Below, one piece after another: positions 9,088-16,754 of a DNA stretch of 32,679 nt. Made by a program: the position numbers and the translations under genes. Numbering within the stretch: position 1 is the stretch's first letter; the number at the start of each line of letters is the position of its first letter. Origin of the DNA: Planctomycetota bacterium. GTDB taxonomy: Bacteria > Planctomycetota > Phycisphaerae > WQYP01. The DNA lies in contig JAJZJL010000047.1 of NCBI GenBank assembly GCA_021810145.1, positions 1-32,679 of the forward strand, written 5' to 3'. The notes beneath the pieces were generated by a model that was given only the letters and a program-made list of their open reading frames with translations, searched no databases and was not told the origin of the DNA.

Positions 9088-9954
9088 ATGGCGACCAATA
9101 GAAGAAAAGATGCCGCCACGCTCTATGAAGTGTTAGGGCGGACGGCTCAAAAAACACCTAAGAAGGAAACCCCGGCAACCCCATCCAAGCCCGCTGAGGT
9201 TCAATCGTCGCCTTCGATGAATAATCGTACACCTTTGCGCACGCCGGTAGCCGGTTCAATCCGCCCGCCGCCGTCTCGGACGTCGCTGTATCCTCCCGCA
9301 GCGCCAGCGCCAAAAAAAGAGGCCCAAAATGCGGCATCCGGTTCGCAGGCCTCGCCCGAACCGGTCCTGCTGGATCAGATTCTGGCGAGGTTTCGCCCCT
9401 GGATACTGGTGGTGACTGCCGGCATTGTAGCGCTGGTATTGGCGATTGTGATTATTGTTTCCACCAGCGGCCGGTCGCATCGCAAGCCGCTGGAACCCAT
9501 TGCCATCGCGCCTGGAGCGCCTGCACCGGGGCTTGTGCAGCCGCAATTACTGCCGGTCAATGGCAGTTCTGCGGTACCCGGCACGCCATCGACTCCCAAG
9601 CCGGCACCACCGCCGCCGCCCCCGCGTGCGCACGTTGGCCGCGTGGTTCCGTCACAGGATGTCAATCGATCGCCGAATCGATGGTATCTGGTGATCTTGA
9701 CCACCTTGCCGCAATATGCCCAACACGCGGCGGAGTTTATTGCAAAACACGGAGTCAGTGTGACCGTGGAAAACGGTCCGCAGAATTTCAAATGTGTTAT
9801 TTCCGTGCGCGGTTTTAAACATCGTGCCGGTGCCGCGGCTATCGCTCTGCGGCGCAAAGTTGTATACATCGGAACGCTGCTTCCCGACGCCCGCCGCGCT
9901 GGCCGCAGCGACTTTAACACGGCATACTATGCGCATGTCCAGCGGAGTCAGTAG
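9088..9954 (+). CDS. Membrane-anchored protein with SPOR-like C-terminal domain
   Basis: A 288-residue protein in four parts: a disordered, proline- and serine-rich cytoplasmic region (1-95), one transmembrane helix (about 105-125, WILVVTAGIVALVLAIVIIV), a proline-rich periplasmic linker with a run of seven prolines (about 170-180), and a compact C-terminal domain (about 195-288). That domain begins NRWYLVILTTLPQY and has an alternating strand/helix pattern like SPOR domains, which bind denuded peptidoglycan. The likeness is by pattern, not by a diagnostic motif, so the SPOR call is tentative. The layout (bitopic anchor, long linker, C-terminal domain) is typical of cell-envelope or division-associated proteins. 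The ATG at 9088 has only a weak GGGGT upstream. Confidence 0.6.
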   Translation: MATNRRKDAATLYEVLGRTAQKTPKKETPATPSKPAEVQSSPSMNNRTPLRTPVAGSIRPPPSRTSLYPPAAPAPKKEAQNAASGSQASPEPVLLDQILARFRPWILVVTAGIVALVLAIVIIVSTSGRSHRKPLEPIAIAPGAPAPGLVQPQLLPVNGSSAVPGTPSTPKPAPPPPPPRAHVGRVVPSQDVNRSPNRWYLVILTTLPQYAQHAAEFIAKHGVSVTVENGPQNFKCVISVRGFKHRAGAAAIALRRKVVYIGTLLPDARRAGRSDFNTAYYAHVQRSQ

Positions 9955-10034
9955 CGTTTACAATCTACCCGGCCTGATCGAATGGACTTTGGGAAAAGCG
10001 AAGGACTTGACGGGGTATCCCGGCAGGAGTTGAT

Positions 10035-11117
10035 ATGGAAATGGTTTCAGCACATCTGGCTCCGTCGCCGACGGACTGGCAGCATGTTACACCGCAGCCT
10101 TATTATTCCATGGTTGTTCCCATGTACAACGAAGAGGCCTCCGCCGCGGAACTTTACGCCGCTTTGTCGCGAAATCTTGCGGCGCTGGGAAAACCTTACG
10201 AAATCATTTTTATTGACGATGGCAGTTCTGATTCAACCTATGAAAAACTCTGTGCGCTCGGTCAGGCTGACGCTCATGTGCTGGTGATTCAACTGCGCAG
10301 AAACTTCGGCCAAACGCCGGCGCTGGCCGCGGGGTTTGATCATGCGCGCGGAGAAGTGATCATTGCCATGGACGGCGATTTACAGCATGATCCGGATGAA
10401 ATTCCAAAATTTATCGCAAAAATTGAAGAAGGCTTTGATGTGGTATCCGGTTGGCGGCAGCGCCGGGCCGACGGCCTGTTTCTGCGGCGCATTCCCAGCA
10501 AAACCGCCAATTGGCTGATCCGCAAAATTTCCGGAGTGGAAATTCATGATTTTGGTACAACCTTCAAAGCCTATCGCCGCGATCTCATTGAGCACTTGAA
10601 TCTTTATGGTGATTCCCACCGCTTTATTCCCGCGCTGGCGGCCATGGCCGGTGCCACCATTACCGAAGTCCCTATCAAAAATATCAACGCCCCGTACCGT
10701 CCGTCCAATTATGGAATTGGCCGCACCTTTCGGGTGATGCTGGATTTACTGACCATTAAATTTCTTAACAGTTATCTCACCCGGCCGCTGCATTTGTTCG
10801 GAAAAATTGGTTTGATCAGCCTGGCGGGTTCCTTTTTAATCGGCCTGTTTCTGGTTTACGAAAAGATCCGGGGTTACAGCATTCTCACCGCCCACGGGCC
10901 TCTGCTGATTCTTGGCGCCATGCTGTTTATGATGGCTCTGATGTTTTTTTCCACCGGACTGCTGGCGGAATTGATTTCCCGCGTTTATTTTGAGGCACAA
11001 CGCAAGCCCGTGTACACGGTTCGGGAAATTCGGCACGGGCAGCAGGTATGGCGAGGGCGGCCCGGCAAGCCTTTGCTGCAACTAAGATCTTCACGGAATC
11101 AAAACGGACAATCATGA
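10035..11117 (+). CDS. GT2 glycosyltransferase, polyprenyl-phosphate sugar synthase type
   Basis: A 360-residue family 2 glycosyltransferase that probably loads a sugar from a nucleotide donor onto polyprenyl phosphate at the cytoplasmic face of the inner membrane (ArnC/GtrB/DPM1-like). The GT-A domain shows VVPMYNEE, the acidic DDGSSD at 61-66, and the DGDLQHDP metal-binding motif at 113-120. The GTTFKAYRRD and PYRPSNYG segments are typical of this class. Two C-terminal helices (about 254-277 and 289-313) match the GtrB-type anchor. The start at 10035 follows GGCAGGAG. Its stop overlaps the next gene as ATGA, and that gene is a polyprenyl-sugar-dependent GT-C enzyme, which fits a donor-maker and donor-user pair. 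The actual sugar is unknown. Confidence 0.9.
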   Translation: MEMVSAHLAPSPTDWQHVTPQPYYSMVVPMYNEEASAAELYAALSRNLAALGKPYEIIFIDDGSSDSTYEKLCALGQADAHVLVIQLRRNFGQTPALAAGFDHARGEVIIAMDGDLQHDPDEIPKFIAKIEEGFDVVSGWRQRRADGLFLRRIPSKTANWLIRKISGVEIHDFGTTFKAYRRDLIEHLNLYGDSHRFIPALAAMAGATITEVPIKNINAPYRPSNYGIGRTFRVMLDLLTIKFLNSYLTRPLHLFGKIGLISLAGSFLIGLFLVYEKIRGYSILTAHGPLLILGAMLFMMALMFFSTGLLAELISRVYFEAQRKPVYTVREIRHGQQVWRGRPGKPLLQLRSSRNQNGQS

Positions 11118-12919
11118 GCAACACCGATATCAGCCAGAATCATTCATCCGGCAACGCTGCCGTCAATAACCTCCCGGCTCCCGTGACAGACTGGAACATT
11201 CCGCATTGGGGCGCATTGGCCATTATTACCGCCTTCGCGCTGCCGCTGTTTCTGGAATTATTGGGCCACGGACAGGCCACGGCAATGATGGAATTGTTCA
11301 ACCTGGTGCCCATCCGCGAAGCCTATCGTGACGGCCACTGGCTGATTCCCACACTTGGAGGAATGCCGCGGCTGGAAAAGCCGCCGCTGCCGGTTTGGCT
11401 TCCCGCCGCGCTGGCCATGCTGTTTCATTCGGATAATTTGTGGGTGGTGCGGTTGCCATCGGTAATTTTGGGATTGGCGACCTGCTGGGCCACTTACGGT
11501 ATTGGATGCATTTGCTCGCGTGATCGGAGATTGGGCTTATTTGCCGCCATCGCCTTGGCGTCCATGGTCGTATTTATCCGTCAGGCGCGGATGGCTTCCT
11601 ATGATATTTATGGCACCGCCTTTACCACATTGGGATTTCTGGGGCTGCTGGCCGCGGCTGAATACCCCAAACGCTGGTGGATATGGTCCGGGTTGGGCGG
11701 TGTGGCTTTAGGTCTGGCTGTATTAAGCAAAGGACCGGTGCCACCGATGTATGTGCTGCTGCCCTTCGGCTTCTGGCTGTTGTGGGAGCATCGCAAAAAC
11801 AGCCGCTGCTGGTTTGGTATTTTGCTGGCATTGATCGTATCGATTGCGGTATTTTCCCCGTGGCTGATTGCCGTGGCCATTCGCTATCACAGTCAATATG
11901 GCGGCAGTGCCTGGCATATCTGGACGCGGCAATTCCGCCGCTACGTCAGCGTACTGCCGGATACCCGCTGGTATTATCTGGCGATGATCGCCTGGGTATT
12001 TCCATGGACACCGCCGTTAATAGCCGGTCTGGCATTACCGTTTTTACCCGCGCAATCCGATCCGGCTCCCTCCGCGCAGGAACGCCGCACCCGCTGGATG
12101 TTCTGGATTGTTCTGGTGGTGGGCCTTGTTTTGCTGACCATTCCGGCACAGAAAAAACAGCGCTATGCCCTGCAAAACTTTCCCTTCGCGGCTCTGCTGA
12201 TCGCGGCGGTGTGGCAGGAATTTATCCGGTTGAAAAAAAATCTGGCTCTCGAACCGCCCGCAAAATTTCTTCTCGCGGCGCAAAGTATTATGTATGTCGG
12301 TGCCGGCAGTCTGATTCTCATTCTTATCCCGATGGTCATGATGGCCCATCATCCGTCACCGAACTTTGTCGGGCATTGGACGCTCATGCAGGCTGCATCG
12401 CTGCTTAAGCCGGGGCTCGCAGCGCTGACACCCGTTGGCTGGGGACTTGTCGCCATAATCGTCATTGCCTTGGGCGTGATTCTCTGGCGTTGGGAATTCA
12501 GCCGTCAATTTGATCGGGCGTTTTGGGTTTATGCGGCCGCGGGCTGGCTGTTTATGCTGGCCATGAACTGGGCGTATATGGATGGAAACGGTTATCAGGT
12601 AAGTCGGTATCGCGCGCAAACGCGGCAGATGATGTCCGTGGTGCGCGGCCATCGCATTTACACGCTGATGGGAGACCGTATGTGGCTTGGCGTGCTTTAT
12701 TATGCGGATCAAATTCTGCCTATGAAAACCCCGGATCAACTCCTGAGCATTGCGGCACACAGCCCGTACCGGATTTACATCCTCACGCGGGACCAGGACC
12801 CCTTCAGGCAACAGGTCAACAATATTGCCCGGCAGACCCATCGCAAAATCCGGATTATTGATCGCATTAATGATGGCCATTTCATTCAAACCCTGTTTGA
12901 ATTAATGCCCCGCTCCTGA
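11114..12919 (+). CDS. ArnT/PMT-like integral membrane glycosyltransferase (GT-C)
   Basis: A 601-residue polytopic protein with about ten to twelve predicted helices. The first extracytoplasmic loop contains IREAYRDGHWLIPTLGG followed by RLEKPPLPVWL, the signature of ArnT/GT83 and PMT-like enzymes that move a sugar from a polyprenyl-phosphate carrier to lipid A, protein or another envelope acceptor. The middle has the RQARMASYDIYGTAF and LSKGPVP segments also seen in ArnT homologues. I chose the ATG at 11114 because it overlaps the stop of the upstream glycosyltransferase as ATGA and is followed by an ordinary N-terminus. An earlier in-frame start at 11048 would lie deep inside that gene. The acceptor cannot be told from sequence. 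Confidence 0.85.
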   Translation: MSNTDISQNHSSGNAAVNNLPAPVTDWNIPHWGALAIITAFALPLFLELLGHGQATAMMELFNLVPIREAYRDGHWLIPTLGGMPRLEKPPLPVWLPAALAMLFHSDNLWVVRLPSVILGLATCWATYGIGCICSRDRRLGLFAAIALASMVVFIRQARMASYDIYGTAFTTLGFLGLLAAAEYPKRWWIWSGLGGVALGLAVLSKGPVPPMYVLLPFGFWLLWEHRKNSRCWFGILLALIVSIAVFSPWLIAVAIRYHSQYGGSAWHIWTRQFRRYVSVLPDTRWYYLAMIAWVFPWTPPLIAGLALPFLPAQSDPAPSAQERRTRWMFWIVLVVGLVLLTIPAQKKQRYALQNFPFAALLIAAVWQEFIRLKKNLALEPPAKFLLAAQSIMYVGAGSLILILIPMVMMAHHPSPNFVGHWTLMQAASLLKPGLAALTPVGWGLVAIIVIALGVILWRWEFSRQFDRAFWVYAAAGWLFMLAMNWAYMDGNGYQVSRYRAQTRQMMSVVRGHRIYTLMGDRMWLGVLYYADQILPMKTPDQLLSIAAHSPYRIYILTRDQDPFRQQVNNIARQTHRKIRIIDRINDGHFIQTLFELMPRS

Positions 12920-13407
12920 TCTGCTTCGCGCTGTTCTGCGCCCTTCGCTCCGCGGGTCTTGCTGATATTTTTTCCGGTCGCAAATCTCGCCAATCGAACC
13001 GGTGCCTTTCACCGCTGGTCATGGGTAGATGAAAATCCAAATCCGAAATTGCGGATGTGAATACCCAAATCACCATGGCAATCGCAATAGCCGTCACGCA
13101 ACGTTCGACACCACGCACCCGCGAATACGCCGCTGTCGTCCCCCGGATACAAAGCCGCCATCCCGACTCACATAGCCGCCGGCCGTACCGCTAATGCCGG
13201 AAATACCCGGTTAAACAATACGTGTGAATTCGGAACTTCAATACAGTATTTTTCATCCGCCACCGCCGCTTTGCCGCCAGATTTCGCCCAAACGTTGTAA
13301 AGCGTCTTCTCGGTGATATGAAGCGGTATTTTCATGCGTTTGCGGCCGGTGTGGTAATTAATTGCAAATTAATTTTTTACAGCCTGAAAAAAAATACAAT
13401 TTTTTTC
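12920..13407. other. Gene-free stretch with a decayed gene copy and an A/T-rich tract
   Basis: No intact gene is visible. From about 13113 to 13264 the plus strand is a degenerate copy of the interior of the truncated gene further on (about 13851-14003), with the last 66 bases nearly identical. Stops and indels break the frame. From about 13355 to 13407 the sequence becomes strongly A/T-rich, leading into the promoter at 13408. I found no terminator for the glycosyltransferase operon. Confidence 0.55.
13199..13264 (+). repeat. Direct repeat copy 1
   Basis: This 66-base segment (starting GGAAATACCCGGTTAAACAA) matches 13939-14003 at about 63 positions, with one single-base insertion and two substitutions near the middle. 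Weaker similarity extends upstream to about 13113 (GCACCCGCGAA and GGATACA are shared). Copy 1 is not in an open frame and is probably the remnant of a duplicated gene. Confidence 0.85.
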
Positions 13408-13439
13408 TTGACACGCACGGGGGGGGGGCGCGGTATACT
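13408..13439 (+). promoter_or_regulatory. Promoter with a ten-G tract in the -35/-10 spacer
   Basis: A consensus TTGACA (13408-13413) and a near-consensus TATACT (13434-13439) are separated by 20 bases, and that spacer contains ten consecutive G (13419-13428). An A/T-rich region lies immediately upstream. Twenty bases is longer than the 16-18 preferred by sigma70, so slippage losing two or three G would give near-optimal spacing. Poly-G or poly-C spacers of this kind cause phase variation in known promoters such as Neisseria porA. Here the effect is inferred. It points toward the structured leader and truncated gene at 13708, and perhaps the operon beyond. Confidence 0.65.
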
Positions 13440-13542
13440 GTGGTTTGTCATAAATCATTGCTCGGCAGCGGGGGCCATTGGAATGCTGCGGAGCGGGGTA
13501 AGGTAACAACCTGATCAGGGGGCCAGAGAATCGTGACTGGGT

Positions 13543-13684
13543 GCGGGCGTTGTGGAATCACAATCTCCGCGAGCCGGTGGGTTGATCCCACCGGTAATCA
13601 TGCTGCGAGCACCGTCCCGCTGCGCCGGGACGGCGGCTTGTACCCTGCGGGACTCGTGAACCCGGATGGTAACAGCATTCCGGG
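13543..13684 (+). promoter_or_regulatory. Four consecutive hairpins in the 5' leader
   Basis: Between the promoter and the start at 13708 lie four predicted hairpins. H1 (13543-13570) pairs GCGG and TTGTG with CACAA and CCGC around a GAAT loop. H2 (13574-13594) is CCGGTGGG and CCCACCGG with a 5-base loop. H3 (13612-13633) is CCGTCCCG and CGGGACGG with a 6-base loop. H4 (13661-13684) pairs CCCGG and ATG with CAT and CCGGG with one bulge. H2 and H3 are perfect. I do not recognise a known riboswitch class. It could be a regulatory leader or a stable 5' untranslated region. Confidence 0.5.
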
Positions 13685-13707
13685 CTTCTTACGCATCGGA
13701 TTCAGCG

Positions 13708-14240
13708 ATGAATGCACGTACCGGCAGAATTCTGATTCCCGTAGCCGCGGTGGTGTTCGTGGCATCGCTGGTTGGTCTTGGCGTGTCCGTCACCAAGCTG
13801 TTCTTCAGTTCCCACCCGCCGGCCGCCGTCCACATAGTGGCCGGCGGTACCGCACCCGCGAAAGCGCTGCTGGCGTCGTCTGGATACAGGGCCGGTACCC
13901 CCGCCGATAGCCTGCAAAACAAATCCCAACCTATTGCAGGAAATACCCGGTTAAACAATCGTGTGAATCCGGGACTTCAATACAGTATTTTTCATCCGCC
14001 ACCGGTGGTATGCCGGCATTTGCCCGGCATACTTAACAGTAAATTCTCCTATCCCGTGAGATTCATCATGGCCATGGCGGCCTGCCCCGGCGGACAAACG
14101 GTTGCCATGGCCACGGAGGGCCCGGGGCTGGTGATGTTCCGGCCCGCCGCCCGGCCGCCGCACCGATGGGTGCAGTTCCACCCCAATAAGGATGGCACCG
14201 GGACTATTTCTCCTGTTCAGGCTGAACCAATACATCCTCA
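13708..14240 (+). pseudogene. 3'-truncated gene for a membrane-anchored propeller-like protein
   Basis: From the ATG at 13708 the frame encodes a basic start (MNARTGRIL), one transmembrane helix (about residues 7-29) and a low-complexity extracytoplasmic linker. A short segment then follows (about 14040-14200) with the pattern MAMAACPGGQTVAMATEGPG and a following F-P-HRW motif, like one blade of a beta-propeller. Such proteins normally continue for several hundred residues. Here the frame runs instead straight through the intrinsic terminator at 14241-14280 into the next gene, so the gene has lost its 3' part. A second, worse copy of its middle is at 13113-13264. An upstream in-frame ATG at 13666 lies inside hairpin H4 and is less likely. 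No good ribosome-binding site is seen. Confidence 0.5.
13939..14003 (+). repeat. Direct repeat copy 2
   Basis: The partner of 13199-13264, lying inside the truncated gene at 13708, where it encodes the region around residues 78-98. One base shorter than copy 1. The two copies are about 740 bases apart in the same orientation and flank the poly-G promoter and leader. Confidence 0.85.
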
Positions 14241-14280
14241 GGTCTCGCGATCTCTCACGATCGCGAGACCCTTTTGTTTG
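14241..14280 (+). terminator. Strong intrinsic terminator
   Basis: GGTCTCGCGATC (14241-14252) and GATCGCGAGACC (14259-14270) form a perfect 12-bp stem with a TCTCAC loop, followed by the T-rich CTTTTGTTTG. It ends 14 bases before the AAGGAG (14295-14300) of the next gene. It therefore separates the promoter at 13408 and the truncated gene from the six-gene cluster, and leaves no room for a separate promoter between terminator and ribosome-binding site. Confidence 0.85.
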
Positions 14281-14308
14281 CTATCCGCCATAATAAGGAG
14301 CATCATGC

Positions 14309-15322
14309 ATGGTAAGGTATATTATCTCGCTCGTGGTGGGATGTACCATTTCGGCCAGCGTGGTTACTGGATCGCCCGCACCGCCAAAAAATCTTTGTCC
14401 TGCAGCGAAGGCCCTGCTACGGCAGGCCAATGGGCTTGCCCAGATTAAGACAATCCATTTCCTGGCCACCGGAAAATTCAAAACCCAAACAAAACAGGGG
14501 AAGCGCGTTGTCGCCAGTCTCCGCTACGAGTTTTGGGGTGCGGGAGCCAAGTATCGCATTGATTTCCAGCAATTTGCGCCGCAGGCCGATTTCGACATAC
14601 TGGTGACCGACAACGGTAAGCACTTTTGCATGCTCAATCGCATTTCGGATGTTCTGCGAATCGGCCCGAGCCATCCAACCCATGGCGGTACCCCTGTGAT
14701 GCAAAACCCGATTCTTGAACCGTTGATTCCCCTGGCACCGTACTTTCCCCGTCGCTTGGGAACCCCGCATACGCACTGGATCAATTTTGCCAGATTCGCG
14801 CGTAATCCGAGGTCGATATTTGATCGCTGCCGGAAAGTAACGCTCTGTAATATGCATGCTCGACCGGGGTGGAGCACAGGATGTCTTTCCGGAATGGTGG
14901 AATACACACCTGCAAAAGTCCAATTTGCCGTGGACGGTGTTGGCTCTCACTCATTGGTGGCCTCGTGGACGGCAACGGAATCGCGGTACCCAGGGGCCTA
15001 TATGAGCATGGCCAGCGTTCAATACGATACCTTCCAACTCCCCAGCGGCAAAACGATATTCCTCCCGGGCAAGTTCCGTCTGGTGGGTGTCCTGCGTCCT
15101 ATTGGTGCGTGGCGAGGGGCCTTCACGCGAGACATTAGGATATCCAATGTTTCCTTGGACAAGCCCATCGCGCCGGACAAATTCACGATTGATTACAAGC
15201 TTGCACGGTATATCGTGGATGTCACGCCGGATGGCAAGTTTCACTACATCTCAGGACACCCGGATCGTCCGGCGCCTGGCCGTAACTGGGAGCTCAAAAA
15301 CGGCAGTTCATCGTCGCATTGA
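14309..15322 (+). CDS. Exported LolA-like protein, cassette 1
   Basis: A 337-residue protein with a signal peptide (MVRYIISLVVGCTISASVV, cleavage near residues 22-25) and a single secreted domain. The order of elements is a helix with LLRQANGLAQIKTIHF, then strands such as RYEFWGAGAKYRIDF, and a final FTIDYKLARYIVDVTPDGKF. This resembles the half-open beta-barrel of LolA/LppX/outer-membrane lipoprotein-sorting proteins, but no diagnostic motif proves it. Its paralogue at 16755 shares the NP-P-IPL/NPFFYPVEFL region and the FTID ending, so both are one family. AAGGAG lies eight bases before the ATG. The ATG at 14305 is out of frame. Several cysteines (C30, C107, and more near 170-195) could form disulfides. 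It begins a tight operon. Confidence 0.55.
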   Translation: MVRYIISLVVGCTISASVVTGSPAPPKNLCPAAKALLRQANGLAQIKTIHFLATGKFKTQTKQGKRVVASLRYEFWGAGAKYRIDFQQFAPQADFDILVTDNGKHFCMLNRISDVLRIGPSHPTHGGTPVMQNPILEPLIPLAPYFPRRLGTPHTHWINFARFARNPRSIFDRCRKVTLCNMHARPGWSTGCLSGMVEYTPAKVQFAVDGVGSHSLVASWTATESRYPGAYMSMASVQYDTFQLPSGKTIFLPGKFRLVGVLRPIGAWRGAFTRDIRISNVSLDKPIAPDKFTIDYKLARYIVDVTPDGKFHYISGHPDRPAPGRNWELKNGSSSSH

Positions 15323-15336
15323 AAGGTGGTGTAATT

Positions 15337-16455
15337 ATGTCAGGAACGGAACTGCAAAACCAACCGCCTAGACCGCGTAGCCGCACGGGCGTTATCATAG
15401 TATCGGCAGCCATGATTGGCCTGGTCACCTTCACCCCAACAGGCGTGCGGTGTGCCGCGGCCCGAGCGGCTGATTCGCATTCCAGCGGTGGTGGCGCTTT
15501 TGTTACTAGGGCAAATCTGGGGCCGCAATTACCGGGCCAGGTAGTCCATGTAAGGGAGGCCATCACAAACCGGGGAACGACGAAAATTCGATTCTCCAAG
15601 GTGGTCACAACTTGCGGGTGCCTCGGCGGTTTCCTTACGCCGGAAGTGGTGTCGCCGGGGAAGACCGGTATCCTGCACCTGCGCCTGTCAACCGTTGATT
15701 CGCCGGTATCGGAGAGGGTTGCCGCGCTGATCTACGGCACGACCGGCACGGTTCCAGTTGCACGAGAGTACCAGTTTGACTTTTCCGTGCATCGCATGAT
15801 CCGAATCACCGTGCCGGCAGCGTCTTCCCCGGCCCAGTCCTATTACCTCAACTTGGGAACACTTCGCCCAAACTCACGGCAGCGGGCCTTCAAGCTGGCG
15901 GTAGCACGCGGTTCCTACCCCGGACACTGGACCACCTTGGGATGCACTACGAACCCCCGCGCGGTGGCCGTGCGCCTCAGACGGATCAGCGCCGATAAGT
16001 GGTGGTTGTACATCACCCCGAAGGTATTGACTGTCCTTGGCCAGCAGTCGCACATGCTGCGGTTTTCCTTCTATTGGAGGGGACACGAGCTCTCATACCA
16101 CTTCTCGGAACCGGTCAATTTCAGAGTGCAAGGGCCGGTGGCTCTAGAACCCGGCAGCATCTTCTTCGGAGTTGTGCGAGCTGGATCGACGGTGTCAAAG
16201 CAACTTCGCTTGGTGGTAGGCGCAATGGGTTATGCCAGCGGCGGCAAGATACTCTCCGTAAAATCCACGGTACCGGCACAGGCCAAGGCGGTGATCGCCG
16301 ACGGTGGTAAGGTGCTGCAAGCCAGGTTTCACGCCGTCGGAAAACCCGGCCGGCATGTCGGCCGTTTTCTGGTAAATGCCGTCTATCATGAGATACACTA
16401 TCAATTTCGTGTCGACTATCTCGCTGACGTGTTGGGCAACGGAGAGAAGAACTGA
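15337..16455 (+). CDS. DUF1573 protein, cassette 1
   Basis: A 372-residue exported protein. After a signal/anchor segment (about 17-45) comes a DUF1573 domain with the family pattern: REAITNRGTTKIRF, then the TTCGC motif (VVTTCGCLGG), then a PG-G turn (VSPGKTGILHLRL). DUF1573 is an immunoglobulin-like, ASH-type domain of unknown function, abundant in Planctomycetes and Bacteroidetes. The remaining 220 or so residues contain further beta-sandwich-like repeats (for example EPGSIFFGVVRAGSTVSKQL near 260-280). I chose the ATG at 15337, seven bases after AAAGGTGG; a TTG at 15319 overlapping the previous stop is also possible. It lies 14 bases after the LolA-like gene. Its paralogue is at 18001. 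Confidence 0.8.
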   Translation: MSGTELQNQPPRPRSRTGVIIVSAAMIGLVTFTPTGVRCAAARAADSHSSGGGAFVTRANLGPQLPGQVVHVREAITNRGTTKIRFSKVVTTCGCLGGFLTPEVVSPGKTGILHLRLSTVDSPVSERVAALIYGTTGTVPVAREYQFDFSVHRMIRITVPAASSPAQSYYLNLGTLRPNSRQRAFKLAVARGSYPGHWTTLGCTTNPRAVAVRLRRISADKWWLYITPKVLTVLGQQSHMLRFSFYWRGHELSYHFSEPVNFRVQGPVALEPGSIFFGVVRAGSTVSKQLRLVVGAMGYASGGKILSVKSTVPAQAKAVIADGGKVLQARFHAVGKPGRHVGRFLVNAVYHEIHYQFRVDYLADVLGNGEKN

Positions 16456-16472
16456 CCAACTCATCAACAGAT

Positions 16473-16754
16473 TTGTATTTCGACGTCGAGGCGGCAGTCC
16501 ACCAGTCAAGACGCCCGCCACTGTCGAGGTCAACAGAAAGTCGTATCATCGCCGTCCGTTTCCTCGCTGGAATACTATTGCTCGGCAGCGGCGTGCTGAA
16601 AGTTGTGCACTTCGCACGGGTCCCTGCTGCCGTACCAACCACCCACCGTGTTCCGGGCGTGCTGCCCGTGTTAATCGCCCTCGAAACGTTCCTCGGCCTC
16701 TGGCTGATCAGTGGTGCGGATGGTCGGCGGGTATCCTTTTGGAGTGTATTATTG
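16473..16754 (+). pseudogene. Truncated MauE-like gene, cassette 1
   Basis: About 90 codons resemble the first two transmembrane helices of the complete MauE-Trx gene at 19176. SRIIAVRFLAGILLLGSGVL corresponds to its first helix, and ETFLGLWLISGA is identical in both. The similarity stops around residue 85. The third and fourth helices, the CGCFG motif and the thioredoxin-like domain are all missing. The frame continues without a stop into the signal peptide of the next gene. No ATG or GTG begins it; a TTG lies at 16473, and a CTG at 16452 sits exactly where the complete copy has its GTGA stop/start overlap. It is therefore probably an untranslated remnant. Confidence 0.7.
16689..16718 (+). 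repeat. 30-bp exact repeat in the truncated MauE copy
   Basis: These 30 bases (beginning TTCCTCGGCCTCTGGCTGAT) are identical to 19374-19403 in the complete MauE-Trx gene. They encode FLGLWLISGA. Surrounding sequence is clearly diverged. The copy here ends shortly before the truncation point. Confidence 0.9.

Noticed and set aside
11677..12408. A 243-codon open frame inside the GT-C gene
   Set aside because: It is in a shifted frame within a strongly supported membrane enzyme and has no domain or ribosome-binding site.
13532..13540. CGTGACTGG resembles the start of the ZTP (pfl) riboswitch core
   Set aside because: The other conserved parts (the GGGGAGCG segment and the CCGCCTGGGC pseudoknot strand) are absent downstream, so nine matching bases are best taken as chance.
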